From IMG/VR virus record IMGVR_UViG_3300036393_000021, positions 1-20,887 of that record: a DNA stretch of 20,887 nt; one strand, written 5' to 3'. Below are positions 1 through 7,363 of this stretch, in pieces. Both the position numbers and the translations under genes were made by a program. The notes under the pieces were generated by a model that had not been told where the DNA came from, did no database searches, and saw only the letters and a list, made by a program, of their open reading frames with translations. How positions within the stretch are numbered: the stretch's first letter is position 1; every line of letters starts with the position of its first letter. This stretch comes from a virus.

Positions 1-695
1 TTACCTCTGCCGGTTTTCACCTGGAGGGCTCCGCATTTCGTAGCCGGTGACAACCCAAGTTTCTCGTCGCCCGTCCCGCATGAGCGACAGCAGGACCCGA
101 TCGCGACCAAGGACGATCTCCGATCTTCGACCAATTCCTGGCCCGGACAGTCGAACGAGATGGCCGCGAGCTAGCACCTCCGGCAGACGTTCCCGCACCC
201 AATCGTTGCCGTTTATGCCATCCACGGCGCTTCGCTTCGCGACGATATGTTGCAGTCCGAAGCCCCCCTCTGAAATCTCGCGCGCTGTCGCCGGGAGTGC
301 CTGCCAGGAAGCTGATCTCGCCGACGGATTCCGCGCGCTTGTTCCACTCTTTCCCATGTGGAACGCGGGACGTACCCAAAATTCCTGGACGCGATCTCCC
401 CGCCGAACTCGGCAAGGTCCGCGCCGGTTTCCGGCGCCACGCCGGCGAGGAGACCACCGACGGCTTGCGGAACGCCACCGGCTATGGTGAACAGCCGGCC
501 AACAGCCCCGCGCCCGGCGTTGTTGAGCCAGGATCGATCTGCCGCCGCCGGCTCGGCGGATGCTGGACCCGACACCGGAACCGCATTCGCTGTCGCGCGA
601 TCGGACGTCGGATCCTCTCTGGCGAAGATCGTCGGATCGGCCTCGACGACCTCGTCGAGCAGCCCGTAGGGTCGCCGTGTCCATACGTCATTCAC
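1..695 (-). pseudogene. Frameshifted phage effector with nuclease-like C-terminus
   Basis: The GTG start at 695 overlaps the stop of the upstream gene (GTGAATGA). The first frame reads MNDVWTRRPYGLLDEVVEADP, then an Ala/Gly-rich amphipathic stretch, to about residue 120 (WERVEQARGIR). After that the coding signal moves to another frame, which reads EISEGGFGLQHIVAKR and RRETWVVTGYEM and ends at the TAA at 1-3. A short piece in the third frame (VGEISFLAGTPG) also looks coding by its third positions, so there may be two indels at about 285-340. The 3' part resembles the barnase/EndoU/colicin/RelE-like nuclease domains found in phage polyvalent proteins. That family call rests on the GGFGLQHI block and the final WVVTGYE strand, and is inference. 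A shorter product of 118 aa from an ATG at 357 is possible. It is the last gene of the visible operon. Confidence 0.55.
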
Positions 696-1110
696 GGTCC
701 AGAAGCCCTCTCCGCCGCTGCTGCTGCAAGTAGGGATTGCCCGGGATCGCCTGACGCATCGGCAGCGCGCCGCCCTGCGGGCGATGGCCGGGCGGCGCCG
801 GTGCCGGGCCTGGCGTCGATCGCGTGGGCGCCGGTGGCCGCGGCACGATTTCGGCCAGGCCCCGCAGGAACGCCACCAGGTTGAAGGCGGCCGGCGGCTT
901 CACGCTGTTGCCGAAAGCCTCGACCGGCTGCGGCGCATCCTGCGCGGCTGCATCGGGTTCCGCTCCTGCCGGCACCGGTACCGACGGCGGCAAGGCCGGC
1001 GGGACAGGCGGTATCGGCAACGGTTCGGGCTGCGGTGCGGCCATGGGCGCCGCCATCGCCGCCGCTTGCTGCTTCTGCCAGAGCTCCAGCAGCTTCGGAT
1101 CGATGATCAT
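688..1110 (-). CDS. Proline-rich phage protein, unknown function
   Basis: 140 aa from the ATG at 1110 (MIIDPKLLELWQKQQ). The longer open frame upstream is a shadow of the neighbouring gene. A short helical N-terminus is followed by a long Pro/Ala tract (residues about 20-60), a hydrophobic helix around FNLVAFLRGLAEIV, and a second Pro-rich tract ending in an Arg/Gln-rich tail. It starts 5 nt after the stop of the internal-virion-like gene, and its stop overlaps the start of the next gene. No family is recognised. Its place between a putative internal virion protein and a putative effector suggests a minor virion component, but this is inference. Confidence 0.6.
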   Translation of the reverse strand: MIIDPKLLELWQKQQAAAMAAPMAAPQPEPLPIPPVPPALPPSVPVPAGAEPDAAAQDAPQPVEAFGNSVKPPAAFNLVAFLRGLAEIVPRPPAPTRSTPGPAPAPPGHRPQGGALPMRQAIPGNPYLQQQRRRGLLDRE

Positions 1111-1115
1111 CCCGC

Positions 1116-2129
1116 TCACCGTTGACCCATGTAGCCGGAGGCGCCGCCGAGCAACCCGCCGGCGATGGCGCCGACCGCGGTCCCGATACCCGGGATGGCC
1201 GATCCCATCATGGCGCCGCTCGCGGCCCCGGACATCGCGCCGCCAAGCGCCCCCATCGCCGGATTGCCGCGCGCCTGCGGCACCGTCGACACCGTCGTCC
1301 CGCCATAAGGCGTGCCGCCGAGTGCCGCGAGCCGCGTCTGCAACTGCTGCGTCGGGTAGTTCCACTGCTCCAGGAAGCGCTGGTAGTTCTGGTCGAGATT
1401 GGCCTGGTCGAGTTGCTGCTGCTGCAACCCGACGCCTTCGAGCGCCGCCAGATCCGTGTAGTTCGCCTGCTGCGCATTCTGCCCGAGCTGCCCCGCGAGG
1501 CCGAGCGCCTGCAGGTTCATCCCGGCCCCCTGCAGGCCAGCCGCCTGGTTGGCCGTCGCTGCCTGCAACTGCCGGTTCAGGTCCGCCTGCGCCATCGTCT
1601 GCGCGTTCTGGTAGGCGCCGCTCCGCAACTGCCCCGACAGCTCGCCTGCCTTCTGCGCCGCCGTCGCGTCGAGCACGCCCGCCTGCAGCGCCTGGCGGCT
1701 GCCGCCGAACGCCTTCGCGCTGACCGCCCGGTCGGCGAGCGAATTCTGCGCCGTCTGCCGCTGCTGCTCGAGCCCGTTCAGCGCGCCGCGCTCCACGCTT
1801 TCGAGATAGGGGTTCATGTAGCCGCCGAGGTCGGTCCCGGGCAGCGTGCCCGCGCCCACCTGCTGCGGCTGATAGCCGGCGAGCGCGGAGGCGCCGCCCG
1901 CGAGCCCCTGCATGAAGCGCCCCGTTTGCCCCTGCATGCCGCGCACGCCCTGCTGCGCCGCGAGCTGGTCCGGCGTGAAGCCGGCGATCCGCGCACCGTC
2001 ATACTGCTGCAGCGGCCGGTTCGCGACTTCGCCGGAGAATTGCAGCGTGTCCTGCGCATACGCATCGAGCCACGGCGGCAGCTTCTGCTCCGTCGTCTGG
2101 CTGGTGTTCTTCGGTGCCGATCCGCCCAT
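1116..2129 (-). CDS. Putative internal virion / DNA-ejection protein
   Basis: 337 aa, ATG at 2129 with GGAG seven bases upstream (GGAGCTTTGAG-ATG). The N-terminus (MGGSAPKNTSQTTEQKLPPW) leads into a long helical, Gln/Ala-rich body containing YMNPYLESVERGALN and SAKAFGGSRQALQAG, typical of internal proteins of short-tailed phages. Residues about 285-335 form a Gly/Ala-rich glycine-zipper-like segment (GAIAGGLLGGASG) that could insert in a membrane during DNA ejection. It lies between the nozzle cluster and the last genes, the usual place for ejection proteins. It is too short and the wrong type for a tape measure. The role is inferred from composition, motif style and position. Confidence 0.65.
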   Translation of the reverse strand: MGGSAPKNTSQTTEQKLPPWLDAYAQDTLQFSGEVANRPLQQYDGARIAGFTPDQLAAQQGVRGMQGQTGRFMQGLAGGASALAGYQPQQVGAGTLPGTDLGGYMNPYLESVERGALNGLEQQRQTAQNSLADRAVSAKAFGGSRQALQAGVLDATAAQKAGELSGQLRSGAYQNAQTMAQADLNRQLQAATANQAAGLQGAGMNLQALGLAGQLGQNAQQANYTDLAALEGVGLQQQQLDQANLDQNYQRFLEQWNYPTQQLQTRLAALGGTPYGGTTVSTVPQARGNPAMGALGGAMSGAASGAMMGSAIPGIGTAVGAIAGGLLGGASGYMGQR

Positions 2130-2130
2130 C

Positions 2131-2490
2131 TCAAAGCTCCTTCACGAACAGGGTGGCGCGCGGCGCATAGCCGTGCCGGCGCGCGAGCCGCGCCCATCCC
2201 GGTCGGCCGAGCGCCTCGGCGCGGATCGCGCCCTGCGCCCGGCCCCAATCCTCGATCGGCGGCAGCATCGCCGCCGCCTCCCGCGCTTCGCCGGCCGCGA
2301 GCCAATGCCGCAGCGCGAGCCCGCGCGGGTAGCGCAGCAACTCGGTCACCGCGACGGTGCCGCCCTGTCGCCAGAATTGCGCGCGGCCATCCCGGATCGC
2401 CTGCACGACGTCGGCAAGCCTCGTCATGCCGCCATCCTCGGCGATTGCGCGCTCCAGCTTGGCGAGCAGCCGTGCCTCCGCCGCAGTCAT
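2131..2490 (-). CDS. Conserved small phage protein, possible GNAT-like fold
   Basis: 119 aa; its ATG (2490) overlaps the previous stop as ATGA. Visible blocks are FWRQGGTVAVTELLRYPRG, LRHWLAAGEA, MLPPIEDWGRAQG and GRPGWARLARRHGY, ending FVKEL. Small phage proteins with this order (a Trp/Gly-containing strand, an 'E.WAR..G' helix, a 'GR.GW.R....GY' motif and a terminal hydrophobic strand) are common in head/tail clusters of alphaproteobacterial podoviruses. They recall a trimmed acyltransferase (GNAT) fold. Enzymatic activity is not shown. It sits in a four-gene overlapping set with the nozzle protein. Confidence 0.6.
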   Translation of the reverse strand: MTAAEARLLAKLERAIAEDGGMTRLADVVQAIRDGRAQFWRQGGTVAVTELLRYPRGLALRHWLAAGEAREAAAMLPPIEDWGRAQGAIRAEALGRPGWARLARRHGYAPRATLFVKEL

Positions 2491-2693
2491 CCCTGCACCT
2501 TCTCGGCCGAGAGCCCGCCATCATCGCCGACCGCGACGCGCCAGATGCCGCCATCCGGCGAGCGCAGCAGCAGGAAGGGTGCGGCTTCCTGCGTCGAGAG
2601 CAGCGGCAGGAAGCTGCGGCGCAGCGCTTCGAAGGCCTGGCGCAGCGCGCCGGCATGCGGCCCGGCGCCGGGATCGGGCAGGTCGAGCCTCAT
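2487..2693 (-). CDS. Small phage protein, unknown
   Basis: 68 aa from the ATG at 2693, overlapping the nozzle gene stop (ATGA) and itself overlapping the next start. It has an N-terminal helix (ALRQAFEALRRSFLPLL) followed by a beta-rich half (FLLLRSPDGGIWRVAVGDDG). The tight translational coupling on both sides is the main evidence that it is real. No family is recognised. A minor tail component is possible. Confidence 0.6.
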   Translation of the reverse strand: MRLDLPDPGAGPHAGALRQAFEALRRSFLPLLSTQEAAPFLLLRSPDGGIWRVAVGDDGGLSAEKVQG

Positions 2694-4204
2694 CGTCCGG
2701 CCCCCGGCTGCGCATCGAGCCGGAGCTCGCCGAGGCTCCAATCCTCGTCCCGCGCCGCTTCGACCCGCAGCCGGATGTCGCGGCCGGAGAAGCGGCAATC
2801 GGTCCAGCCATCCGGACCCGGCAGGAACGGGCCTTCGGCATGCTCGGCGCCGTCCGGCATGTCCTTGGCGAAAGCGAGCAGCCGGGTCGCGCCGAAGCCG
2901 TGGCCGCTGTCGAACTGCACCTGCTGCACCTCGACGCGGCGATCGCCGCCGGCGATCGCGATATTCGCGGTCTCCGCCCAGACCTGGCCGACCCGCGTCA
3001 TGCCGGCCGCCGTCCAGCCCTTCTCATGCTCGAAGATGTGGCCGTCGGTGCCGGCCATCACCGGATAGGGTGCGACGCTGGCGCCGAGCATGGCGCTGCG
3101 TGCCAGCGCGCCGACCGACCACCAGTTCTCCTGCCAGTTCCAGATCACGTAGCGGTCGCATTCGGTCTGGCCCTTGGACGGGTAGAAGAACCAGGCTTCG
3201 GGGAACAGGCCGTTCACCGCGGCATGCACCCGCGGCAGGCCGGAGAATTCGTCGATGCCGGCGAACAGGAAGTTGGCGACGTCGCAGGGCAGCGGCCTGA
3301 CCGTGCCGCCATCGAAGATCCAGAAGGTCTGCCGGCCCATCCAGATCGCGGTGCTGCCGCTGCCGGCGACGCTCAAGGGGCCATAGAGGCTGCACGCCTC
3401 GCCGATCCGCTCGAAGGAATAGACGAAAGGCTGCCCGATGTAGCGGGCCAGCCAGACATCGGCATCGGTGAAGATCAGCACGCCGCCGCGCACCCGGACC
3501 GCGTTGACGATGAAGCCGGAGATCGACAGGTCGAAGAAGCCGGCGGTGTTGGTGGTGCTGGCGAAATCCCAGTCGTTGATGTCCTCCCGCGAGCACCAGG
3601 CGACGCGATAGGGCACGCCGCCGGCGCCGAACAGCATCACGTGCCGCTCCTCGGTCACGACCATGGCGATGGCGTTGGCGGGTGCGGCCGCAACCGGCGC
3701 CGCGCGCGCCGGCAGCGGCAGCACCGTCGTGTCCCAGAGCAGCAGCCGCCCGTCGCTGCCGGAGAGCGCCAGCAGGTTGGCGCCGAAATTGTCGAGCGAC
3801 CAGATCGTCGGCCGCGCGAACAGCCGGCTGTCGACCGGCGGCCGCGGCGTGCCGTAGCGGCCGGTGTCGTAGGGGCCGGTGCCATAGCCGCCATCCGTGG
3901 TGTAGGGCGGCGTCGGGTTGAAATCGACCGGCGTGATGTCGGTGACGGTGCTGCCTTCCAGGATCTGCAAGCGGCCGTCGCTGCCGAGGACGATGCGGAA
4001 GATATCCTTGAGGTCGCGCCAGGCGAAGAGGCGCCGCACCGGCTCGGGCAGCGGTGCGGCGGTGTTGCGCTGCCAGCCGCCGACCGGCAGCAGGTGGTCG
4101 CCGCGCCAGCGGATCAGGTTCGCATCCCAGTAGCGGTCGCGGGCGCGCGACGGCGTCGCGGCCTTCACGACGCCCGGCGGCAATTTGATCGGCTGCATGG
4201 CCAT
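2690..4204 (-). CDS. Tail nozzle/hub protein, P22 gp10-like beta-propeller candidate
   Basis: 504 aa from the ATG at 4204, preceded by GGAGGT eight bases upstream. The longer frame to 4276 has no such site. The start MAMQPIKLPPGVVKAATPS followed by RYWDANLIRWRGDHLLPVGGW is the typical opening of packaged-DNA-stabilisation / tail hub proteins of short-tailed phages. The body is beta-rich with repeated short blades (LLALSGSDGRLLLWDTT, VLIFTDADVWLARYIGQPF, TFWIFDGGTVRPL, WNWQENWWSVG), consistent with a propeller. Such proteins form the distal channel of the tail and hold the packaged genome after the adaptor. It heads the cluster running to base 1. Confidence is good for a tail structural role and moderate for gp10-like identity. 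Confidence 0.72.
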   Translation of the reverse strand: MAMQPIKLPPGVVKAATPSRARDRYWDANLIRWRGDHLLPVGGWQRNTAAPLPEPVRRLFAWRDLKDIFRIVLGSDGRLQILEGSTVTDITPVDFNPTPPYTTDGGYGTGPYDTGRYGTPRPPVDSRLFARPTIWSLDNFGANLLALSGSDGRLLLWDTTVLPLPARAAPVAAAPANAIAMVVTEERHVMLFGAGGVPYRVAWCSREDINDWDFASTTNTAGFFDLSISGFIVNAVRVRGGVLIFTDADVWLARYIGQPFVYSFERIGEACSLYGPLSVAGSGSTAIWMGRQTFWIFDGGTVRPLPCDVANFLFAGIDEFSGLPRVHAAVNGLFPEAWFFYPSKGQTECDRYVIWNWQENWWSVGALARSAMLGASVAPYPVMAGTDGHIFEHEKGWTAAGMTRVGQVWAETANIAIAGGDRRVEVQQVQFDSGHGFGATRLLAFAKDMPDGAEHAEGPFLPGPDGWTDCRFSGRDIRLRVEAARDEDWSLGELRLDAQPGAGR

Positions 4205-4256
4205 CGGCGCGTACCTCCGCGGATGCTGTCCAGTGGAAGGCCGGGCGCCGCAAGCG

Positions 4257-4508
4257 TCATTCGCGACCTGCGGCAACGGCGATCGCCCGGCAACGGGCGC
4301 GGAGATCGCCGTAATCCTCGATCATCGCGGGCCAGGCGGCGCCGGCCGGCGCCGCCGCCAGCTCGGCCGCGACGAGCGACTGCGTCGCGGCCGGGTAGCG
4401 GATCAGCGCCGGGCAGGCGGGCCTAGAAATCTCCGTCGCGCAGCCGCCGAGCAGCACCGCCGTCGCTGCGATAATCGGCGCCCGCCTGGTCCGCCGCCCG
4501 TTGCGCAT
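4257..4508 (-). CDS. Rz1-like outer-membrane spanin lipoprotein
   Basis: 83 aa with a strong ribosome site (GGGAGGAGAACC-ATG) inside the upstream spanin gene, overlapping its 3' end by 86 bp in another frame. The N-terminus MRNGRRTRRAPIIAATAVLL is a basic, hydrophobic signal ending in a lipobox (LLGGC), with Cys23 the predicted lipidated residue. The mature part is short and Pro/Ala-containing (ISRPACPALIRYP). Rz1 proteins form the outer-membrane half of the spanin complex that fuses or disrupts the envelope in the last step of lysis. The nested arrangement after an Rz-like gene and an endolysin is characteristic. Weakness: sequence similarity itself was not testable here. Confidence 0.75.
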   Translation of the reverse strand: MRNGRRTRRAPIIAATAVLLGGCATEISRPACPALIRYPAATQSLVAAELAAAPAGAAWPAMIEDYGDLRARCRAIAVAAGRE

Positions 4509-4671
4509 GGTTCTCCTCCCTGAGCTGGTCGTTGCGCGCCGCTGCCTGGCCGCTGCGGCGGCCGGCCACATAGAGCGCCGCCGCCGCGGCGATGGCGCTG
4601 CCCGCCGCGAGCAGCGCACGCCCGGTCGCGGTGCCGGTGAACCATGTCCAGGCGGCGAACAGCGCGGTCAT
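4423..4671 (-). CDS. Rz-like inner-membrane spanin
   Basis: 82 aa, ATG at 4671 overlapping the endolysin stop (ATGA). A membrane helix (about residues 14-37, GRALLAAGSAIAAAAALYVAG) is followed by a charged, likely coiled-coil segment (RRSGQ, NDQLREENHAQRAADQAGAD), the expected layout of an i-spanin. It is shorter than lambda Rz (153 aa). Its 3' end contains the start of the Rz1-like lipoprotein in a different frame. Context (endolysin, this gene, lipoprotein) carries much of the call. Confidence 0.7.
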   Translation of the reverse strand: MTALFAAWTWFTGTATGRALLAAGSAIAAAAALYVAGRRSGQAAARNDQLREENHAQRAADQAGADYRSDGGAARRLRDGDF

Positions 4672-5330
4672 GCTGCGGCCCCCCGGCGGCCGAGGATGGC
4701 CGCGACCGCGATCGCCGCCGCGGCAAGGGCGATCGCGGCCACCGCCTGCCAGGGCAGGCCGGCGAGGGCCGCGAGACCGGGGCCTGCGGCACCGATCGCA
4801 CCGCCGATCGTCAGCGGCGTCGCAAGTGCTGCGACCGGGCCCGCCGGCGGCGCCGCTTCCACCGCCTTGCCGGCGACGAAATCGCCCCGCACCCAGAGGC
4901 CGGCCTCCGCGGCGCGGCGATTGGCGAGGCCCGCGACGACGCGACCGCCGGCGCGGTTCCACTTCGCGAGCTCGGCCGGCACCGCTTCATGCTCGCCGGC
5001 ATTCAGCCGCCTGAGCAGCGTCGATCGCGCGAAGGCGCCCTCTCCGACATTGAAGGCGAAGCTCACCAGCGCGCCGAACTGGTTGTCGCTCAGCGCGACG
5101 ACGACGAGCCGGTCGACCGCCGCTTCGAAGCGCGCGAGATCGGCGCGCAGCAGGCGTCCGGCCTCGGCTTCGGTGATCCGCTGCCCGGCGCCGACGTCGC
5201 CGGTGTGCCCATAGCCGATGGTCCAGACCCCGCCGACATCGCGATAGGCGTCGAGCCGCAGCCCTTCCCATTGCTTGATCAGCGCGAGCGTCATGCCGTT
5301 GACGTGCCGCGCGGTCACCAGGCCGGTCAT
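4668..5330 (-). CDS. GH24 endolysin (T4/P21-type lysozyme) with C-terminal membrane segment
   Basis: 220 aa, ATG at 5330 overlapping the upstream stop. The muramidase signature is plain: E22 (KQWEGLRLDAYRD), D31 and T37 (GGVWTIGYGHT), the E-x8-D-x5-T catalytic arrangement of glycoside hydrolase 24 enzymes that cleave peptidoglycan. DNQFGALVSFAFNVG and LLRRLNAGEH are further family blocks. Residues 1-150 make a full catalytic domain. Residues about 165-215 add Ala/Gly-rich hydrophobic segments (AVAAIALAAAAIAVAAIL) and a basic tail, predicted to anchor the enzyme in the membrane. There is no clear N-terminal signal-arrest sequence, so export probably depends on a holin or this C-terminal anchor. 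It leads the endolysin-Rz-Rz1 set. Confidence 0.92.
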   Translation of the reverse strand: MTGLVTARHVNGMTLALIKQWEGLRLDAYRDVGGVWTIGYGHTGDVGAGQRITEAEAGRLLRADLARFEAAVDRLVVVALSDNQFGALVSFAFNVGEGAFARSTLLRRLNAGEHEAVPAELAKWNRAGGRVVAGLANRRAAEAGLWVRGDFVAGKAVEAAPPAGPVAALATPLTIGGAIGAAGPGLAALAGLPWQAVAAIALAAAAIAVAAILGRRGAAA

Positions 5331-5548
5331 TCGTCCCTCCCTTGTTCGGGTGTCGCGAGCCAGATGGCGGCGGTCGAGAGGATCCCGACCGCGGTGATCG
5401 GCGAGAGGCCTTCGGTCGTCGCGACCTCGACCTGGCCGTCATCGTTGACCCAGGCGAGGCAGGCCAGGCGGGTGCCGGCCTCGCTGACCCGCTCGGCCAT
5501 CGCGACCAGCGGGTTCTGCGCGAGCGGTTGCGGCGGATTGCGGCGCAT
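5327..5548 (-). CDS. Small single-span membrane protein in lysis cassette
   Basis: 73 aa, ATG at 5548 with GGAGG nine bases upstream; its stop overlaps the endolysin start. The N-terminal half is soluble-looking (MAERVSEAGTRLACLAWVND). Residues about 47-66 (GLSPITAVGILSTAAIWLAT) form one likely membrane helix, followed by an acidic tail. It could be a second holin-like or antiholin-like component, since it sits between an XhlA-like protein and the endolysin. No family motif supports this. Confidence 0.55.
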   Translation of the reverse strand: MRRNPPQPLAQNPLVAMAERVSEAGTRLACLAWVNDDGQVEVATTEGLSPITAVGILSTAAIWLATPEQGRDE

Positions 5549-5564
5549 GCGTGCCTGCCTCCGC

Positions 5565-5774
5565 TCAGCGCAGCCGGGTGAGCCAGGCGAGCGCCGCGCC
5601 GAGCGCTGCCGCCGTCGCGACCAGCAGGCCGATCGCCCGCCAGCCGCCGCGCACCTCGTTGAGCAGCCGGGTGAGCGCGGTGACGGAGCTCTTGAGCTCC
5701 GCCATCTCCTGCCGGAGGTGCTGCACCTCCGCTTCCAGTGCGCCGAAGGCGCGAGCGTCGACGATCGGGGTCAT
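5565..5774 (-). CDS. XhlA-like holin candidate
   Basis: 69 aa from the ATG at 5774, with GGAGG seven bases upstream. Residues about 8-40 (LEAEVQHLRQEMAELKSSV and on) show a clear heptad pattern. Residues 45-66 (WRAIGLLVATAAALGAALAW) form a single membrane helix, ending LTRLR with a positive tail. A coiled coil plus one C-terminal membrane helix in about 70 aa next to an endolysin is the layout of XhlA/haemolysin-type holin partners. The role would be membrane permeabilisation that frees the endolysin. The call rests on topology and neighbours. Confidence 0.6.
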   Translation of the reverse strand: MTPIVDARAFGALEAEVQHLRQEMAELKSSVTALTRLLNEVRGGWRAIGLLVATAAALGAALAWLTRLR

Positions 5775-5812
5775 GCGGATGCCTCCGGGCTTCGGGGTGG
5801 GATCGACGGCGT

Positions 5813-6319
5813 TCACAGCGCGGCCGCCGTCGCGAAGAGGGCGTCGAGCTCGGCGGTGGTCAGGCTGCGCGCCGCCGCGAGCGCGGCGACCAGCGGATCC
5901 TCGCGCGCGATGCTGGTCATGCGCGCGAAGCGGATGCGCGCGGCAAAGGCCTGCTCTGCCGGCAGCCCGGCGAAGACCGCATCGATCGCGGCCGGCACCG
6001 CGCCGGTCTGTGCCGCCGCGATCGCTTCCGCCTCGGTCGCGAGCCCCGCAGCGGGCAGCACGAGGAAGAGCTGGGTCGATGTGATCGAGGCTTGCAACGC
6101 GGGCACGGGCGGCGGTTCGGCCGCGGCGGGCGTCGGCGGCGCTTCGATCGTGAAGCCGCCGCCAGCCTTGGCGATTGCCTCGACGATCGGATCCTCGATC
6201 GGGGCCGGGATGCCTTCGGTCGCGCGATGCGCCTCGAGCGCCGCGTGGAAGCCTGCGATGCGGGTCTCGAGCATGCCGCCGAAGCCGTCGTAGACGGCGC
6301 GCGGGATGGCGATGGTCAT
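5813..6319 (-). CDS. Unknown phage protein after tail-fibre gene, possible fibre accessory
   Basis: 168 aa, ATG at 6319 overlapping the fibre stop (ATGA). Visible parts are an N-terminal MTIAIPRAVYDGFGGMLETR, a central Ala/Pro linker (IEAPPTPAAAEPPPVPALQ), and a helical C-terminus with LPAEQAFAARIRFARMTSI and LTTAELDALFATAAAL. The overlap with a collar-type fibre gene is the position usually taken by fibre-assembly chaperones or baseplate-distal accessory proteins. No recognised motif supports that function. Confidence 0.55.
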   Translation of the reverse strand: MTIAIPRAVYDGFGGMLETRIAGFHAALEAHRATEGIPAPIEDPIVEAIAKAGGGFTIEAPPTPAAAEPPPVPALQASITSTQLFLVLPAAGLATEAEAIAAAQTGAVPAAIDAVFAGLPAEQAFAARIRFARMTSIAREDPLVAALAAARSLTTAELDALFATAAAL

Positions 6320-7194
6320 GCGAAGACCCCCGTGTAGATGATCTTGTTCTTGACGATCGCGGGCTGCACGTTCTGGCTGCCGCCGGCGCCCGCATTCTGG
6401 ACGCCGATGCCGGTGCCGCTGCCGTGGATGCCGATACCGGTGCCGTTGCCGTAGATGCCGATGCCGGTACCGGCACCATTGGTGTTCGGCGTCACGTAGT
6501 CGGTCGAATATCCCGACCCTGCCTGAACGCCGGCACTGCCGCCCGCCTGATAGACACCCCGATCGAGGCTGTGCGCGTGCCCGGGATCATAGACGCCATG
6601 CCCGTGCCCGGGATCGGCGACGCCGTGGCCATGGCCGGGATCGGCGATGCCGTGCGCATGTGCCTGGAGGGCCTGGTTGCCGCCGGCCGCGCCGAGTGTC
6701 GCGCCGGCGATGCCGCAGCCTGCGCTCGTGATCCGTCCGGCGGCGGTGCCGCCCATGGCGTCGCTCCCGATGGCGACGCGCCCGCGGCTGTCCGGCAGGG
6801 CGAAGGTGCTCGATCCGTTGCCGGCGCCGTAGGTGGTGCCGATGGCGGCGAAGAGCTCCGCGTAGGTGGTGCGGGAGACGTTGCTGCCGTCCTCCCAGAG
6901 GAAGCCGGCGGGCAGGCCGGTGCCGCTGTATTCGAGGGAGGTGCCGATCGGCAGGGCGGCGATCCTGAGGGCGCCGAGTGTCGCCCGTGCCGCGGTCGCG
7001 TCCGCGTCGTCGAGCAGCGTCCGCATGAAGGCGGTGACCGCTGCCGCCGGCAGCCGCGCCTCTGCCGCATCCCGCGCCGCCTGCACGGCCGCATCGAGGA
7101 TATCGGCATTGCCGTTCAGCATCGGCCCCCAGGCGTCGTCGTCGCCGCTCGGGTCGGGCTTGGTCAGCCCCAGATTTGGTGTGGTCGTGGCCAT
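6316..7194 (-). CDS. Tail fibre protein with collar domain and His-rich repeats
   Basis: 292 aa, ATG at 7194 with GGAGG seven bases upstream. The N-terminal anchor (NLGLTKPDPSGDDDAWGPML, then LNGNADILDAA) matches that of the other fibre gene. Residues about 82-150 form a phage tail collar domain (LPIGTSLEYSGTGLPAGFLW, YAELFAAIGTTYGAGNGSST, FALPDSRGRVAIG). Next come three HGIADPGHG-type repeats rich in HxH (about 180-208), like the metal-binding HxH sites in trimeric fibre tips. Three GTGIGI repeats (about 242-266) and a short tip ending NKIIYTGVFA follow. It probably contacts the host receptor. It is the first minus-strand gene after the plus-strand insert. Confidence 0.85.
   Translation of the reverse strand: MATTTPNLGLTKPDPSGDDDAWGPMLNGNADILDAAVQAARDAAEARLPAAAVTAFMRTLLDDADATAARATLGALRIAALPIGTSLEYSGTGLPAGFLWEDGSNVSRTTYAELFAAIGTTYGAGNGSSTFALPDSRGRVAIGSDAMGGTAAGRITSAGCGIAGATLGAAGGNQALQAHAHGIADPGHGHGVADPGHGHGVYDPGHAHSLDRGVYQAGGSAGVQAGSGYSTDYVTPNTNGAGTGIGIYGNGTGIGIHGSGTGIGVQNAGAGGSQNVQPAIVKNKIIYTGVFA
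6400..6471 (-). repeat. In-frame GTGIGI tandem repeat
   Basis: Three units of about 24 bp encode GTGIGIYGN, GTGIGIHGS and GTGIGVQNA near the fibre C-terminus, a short beta-structured shaft repeat just before the tip. Such repeats can change copy number by slippage. Confidence 0.7.
6571..6657 (-). repeat. In-frame HGxxDPGHG tandem repeat
   Basis: Three imperfect copies of about 30 bp inside the fibre gene encode HGIADPGHG, HGVADPGHG and HGVYDPGHA. On the plus strand they read as repeated 'cccgggatc...gccgtg' blocks. The His spacing suggests metal coordination along a trimer axis. Confidence 0.75.
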
Positions 7195-7363
7195 TCCGGC
7201 ACCTCCGCGATCCCTGTCCAGTTGGTCCGTCGCAGGTGCAAGTGGAAATTAGGCGGCCAGCCGGTTTTGCCTTATCAATCTTCTTCGCTGCAGGAAGCTG
7301 TCTTGATTTCGGCTCCAATGTTTATGCAAGTTCATCGTGTGCTAAAGGTGCAGGGAGCGGATT
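7195..7363. other. Divergent intergenic region between fibre gene and cargo gene
   Basis: 169 bp separate the fibre start (7194, minus) from the cargo gene start (7364, plus). Composition drops from GC-rich to AT-richer at about 7240-7260, marking one edge of the foreign segment. Any promoter for the plus-strand gene should lie here; the best I see is a TTGATT at about 7303 with no well-spaced -10 box, so no promoter is called. A ribosome site (AGGGAG, six bases before the GTG) is present at its right end. Confidence 0.5.

Noticed and set aside
1122-3300. Long plus-strand open frames opposite the nozzle and internal virion genes
   Set aside because: They are antisense to well-supported genes, have Arg/Pro/Ala-rich shadow composition, and no ribosome sites or recognisable motifs.
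7260-7363. Possible sigma70-like promoter (TTGATT) for the cargo gene
   Set aside because: No acceptable -10 box at 16-18 bp; spacing to TATGCA is 14. Not strong enough to annotate.
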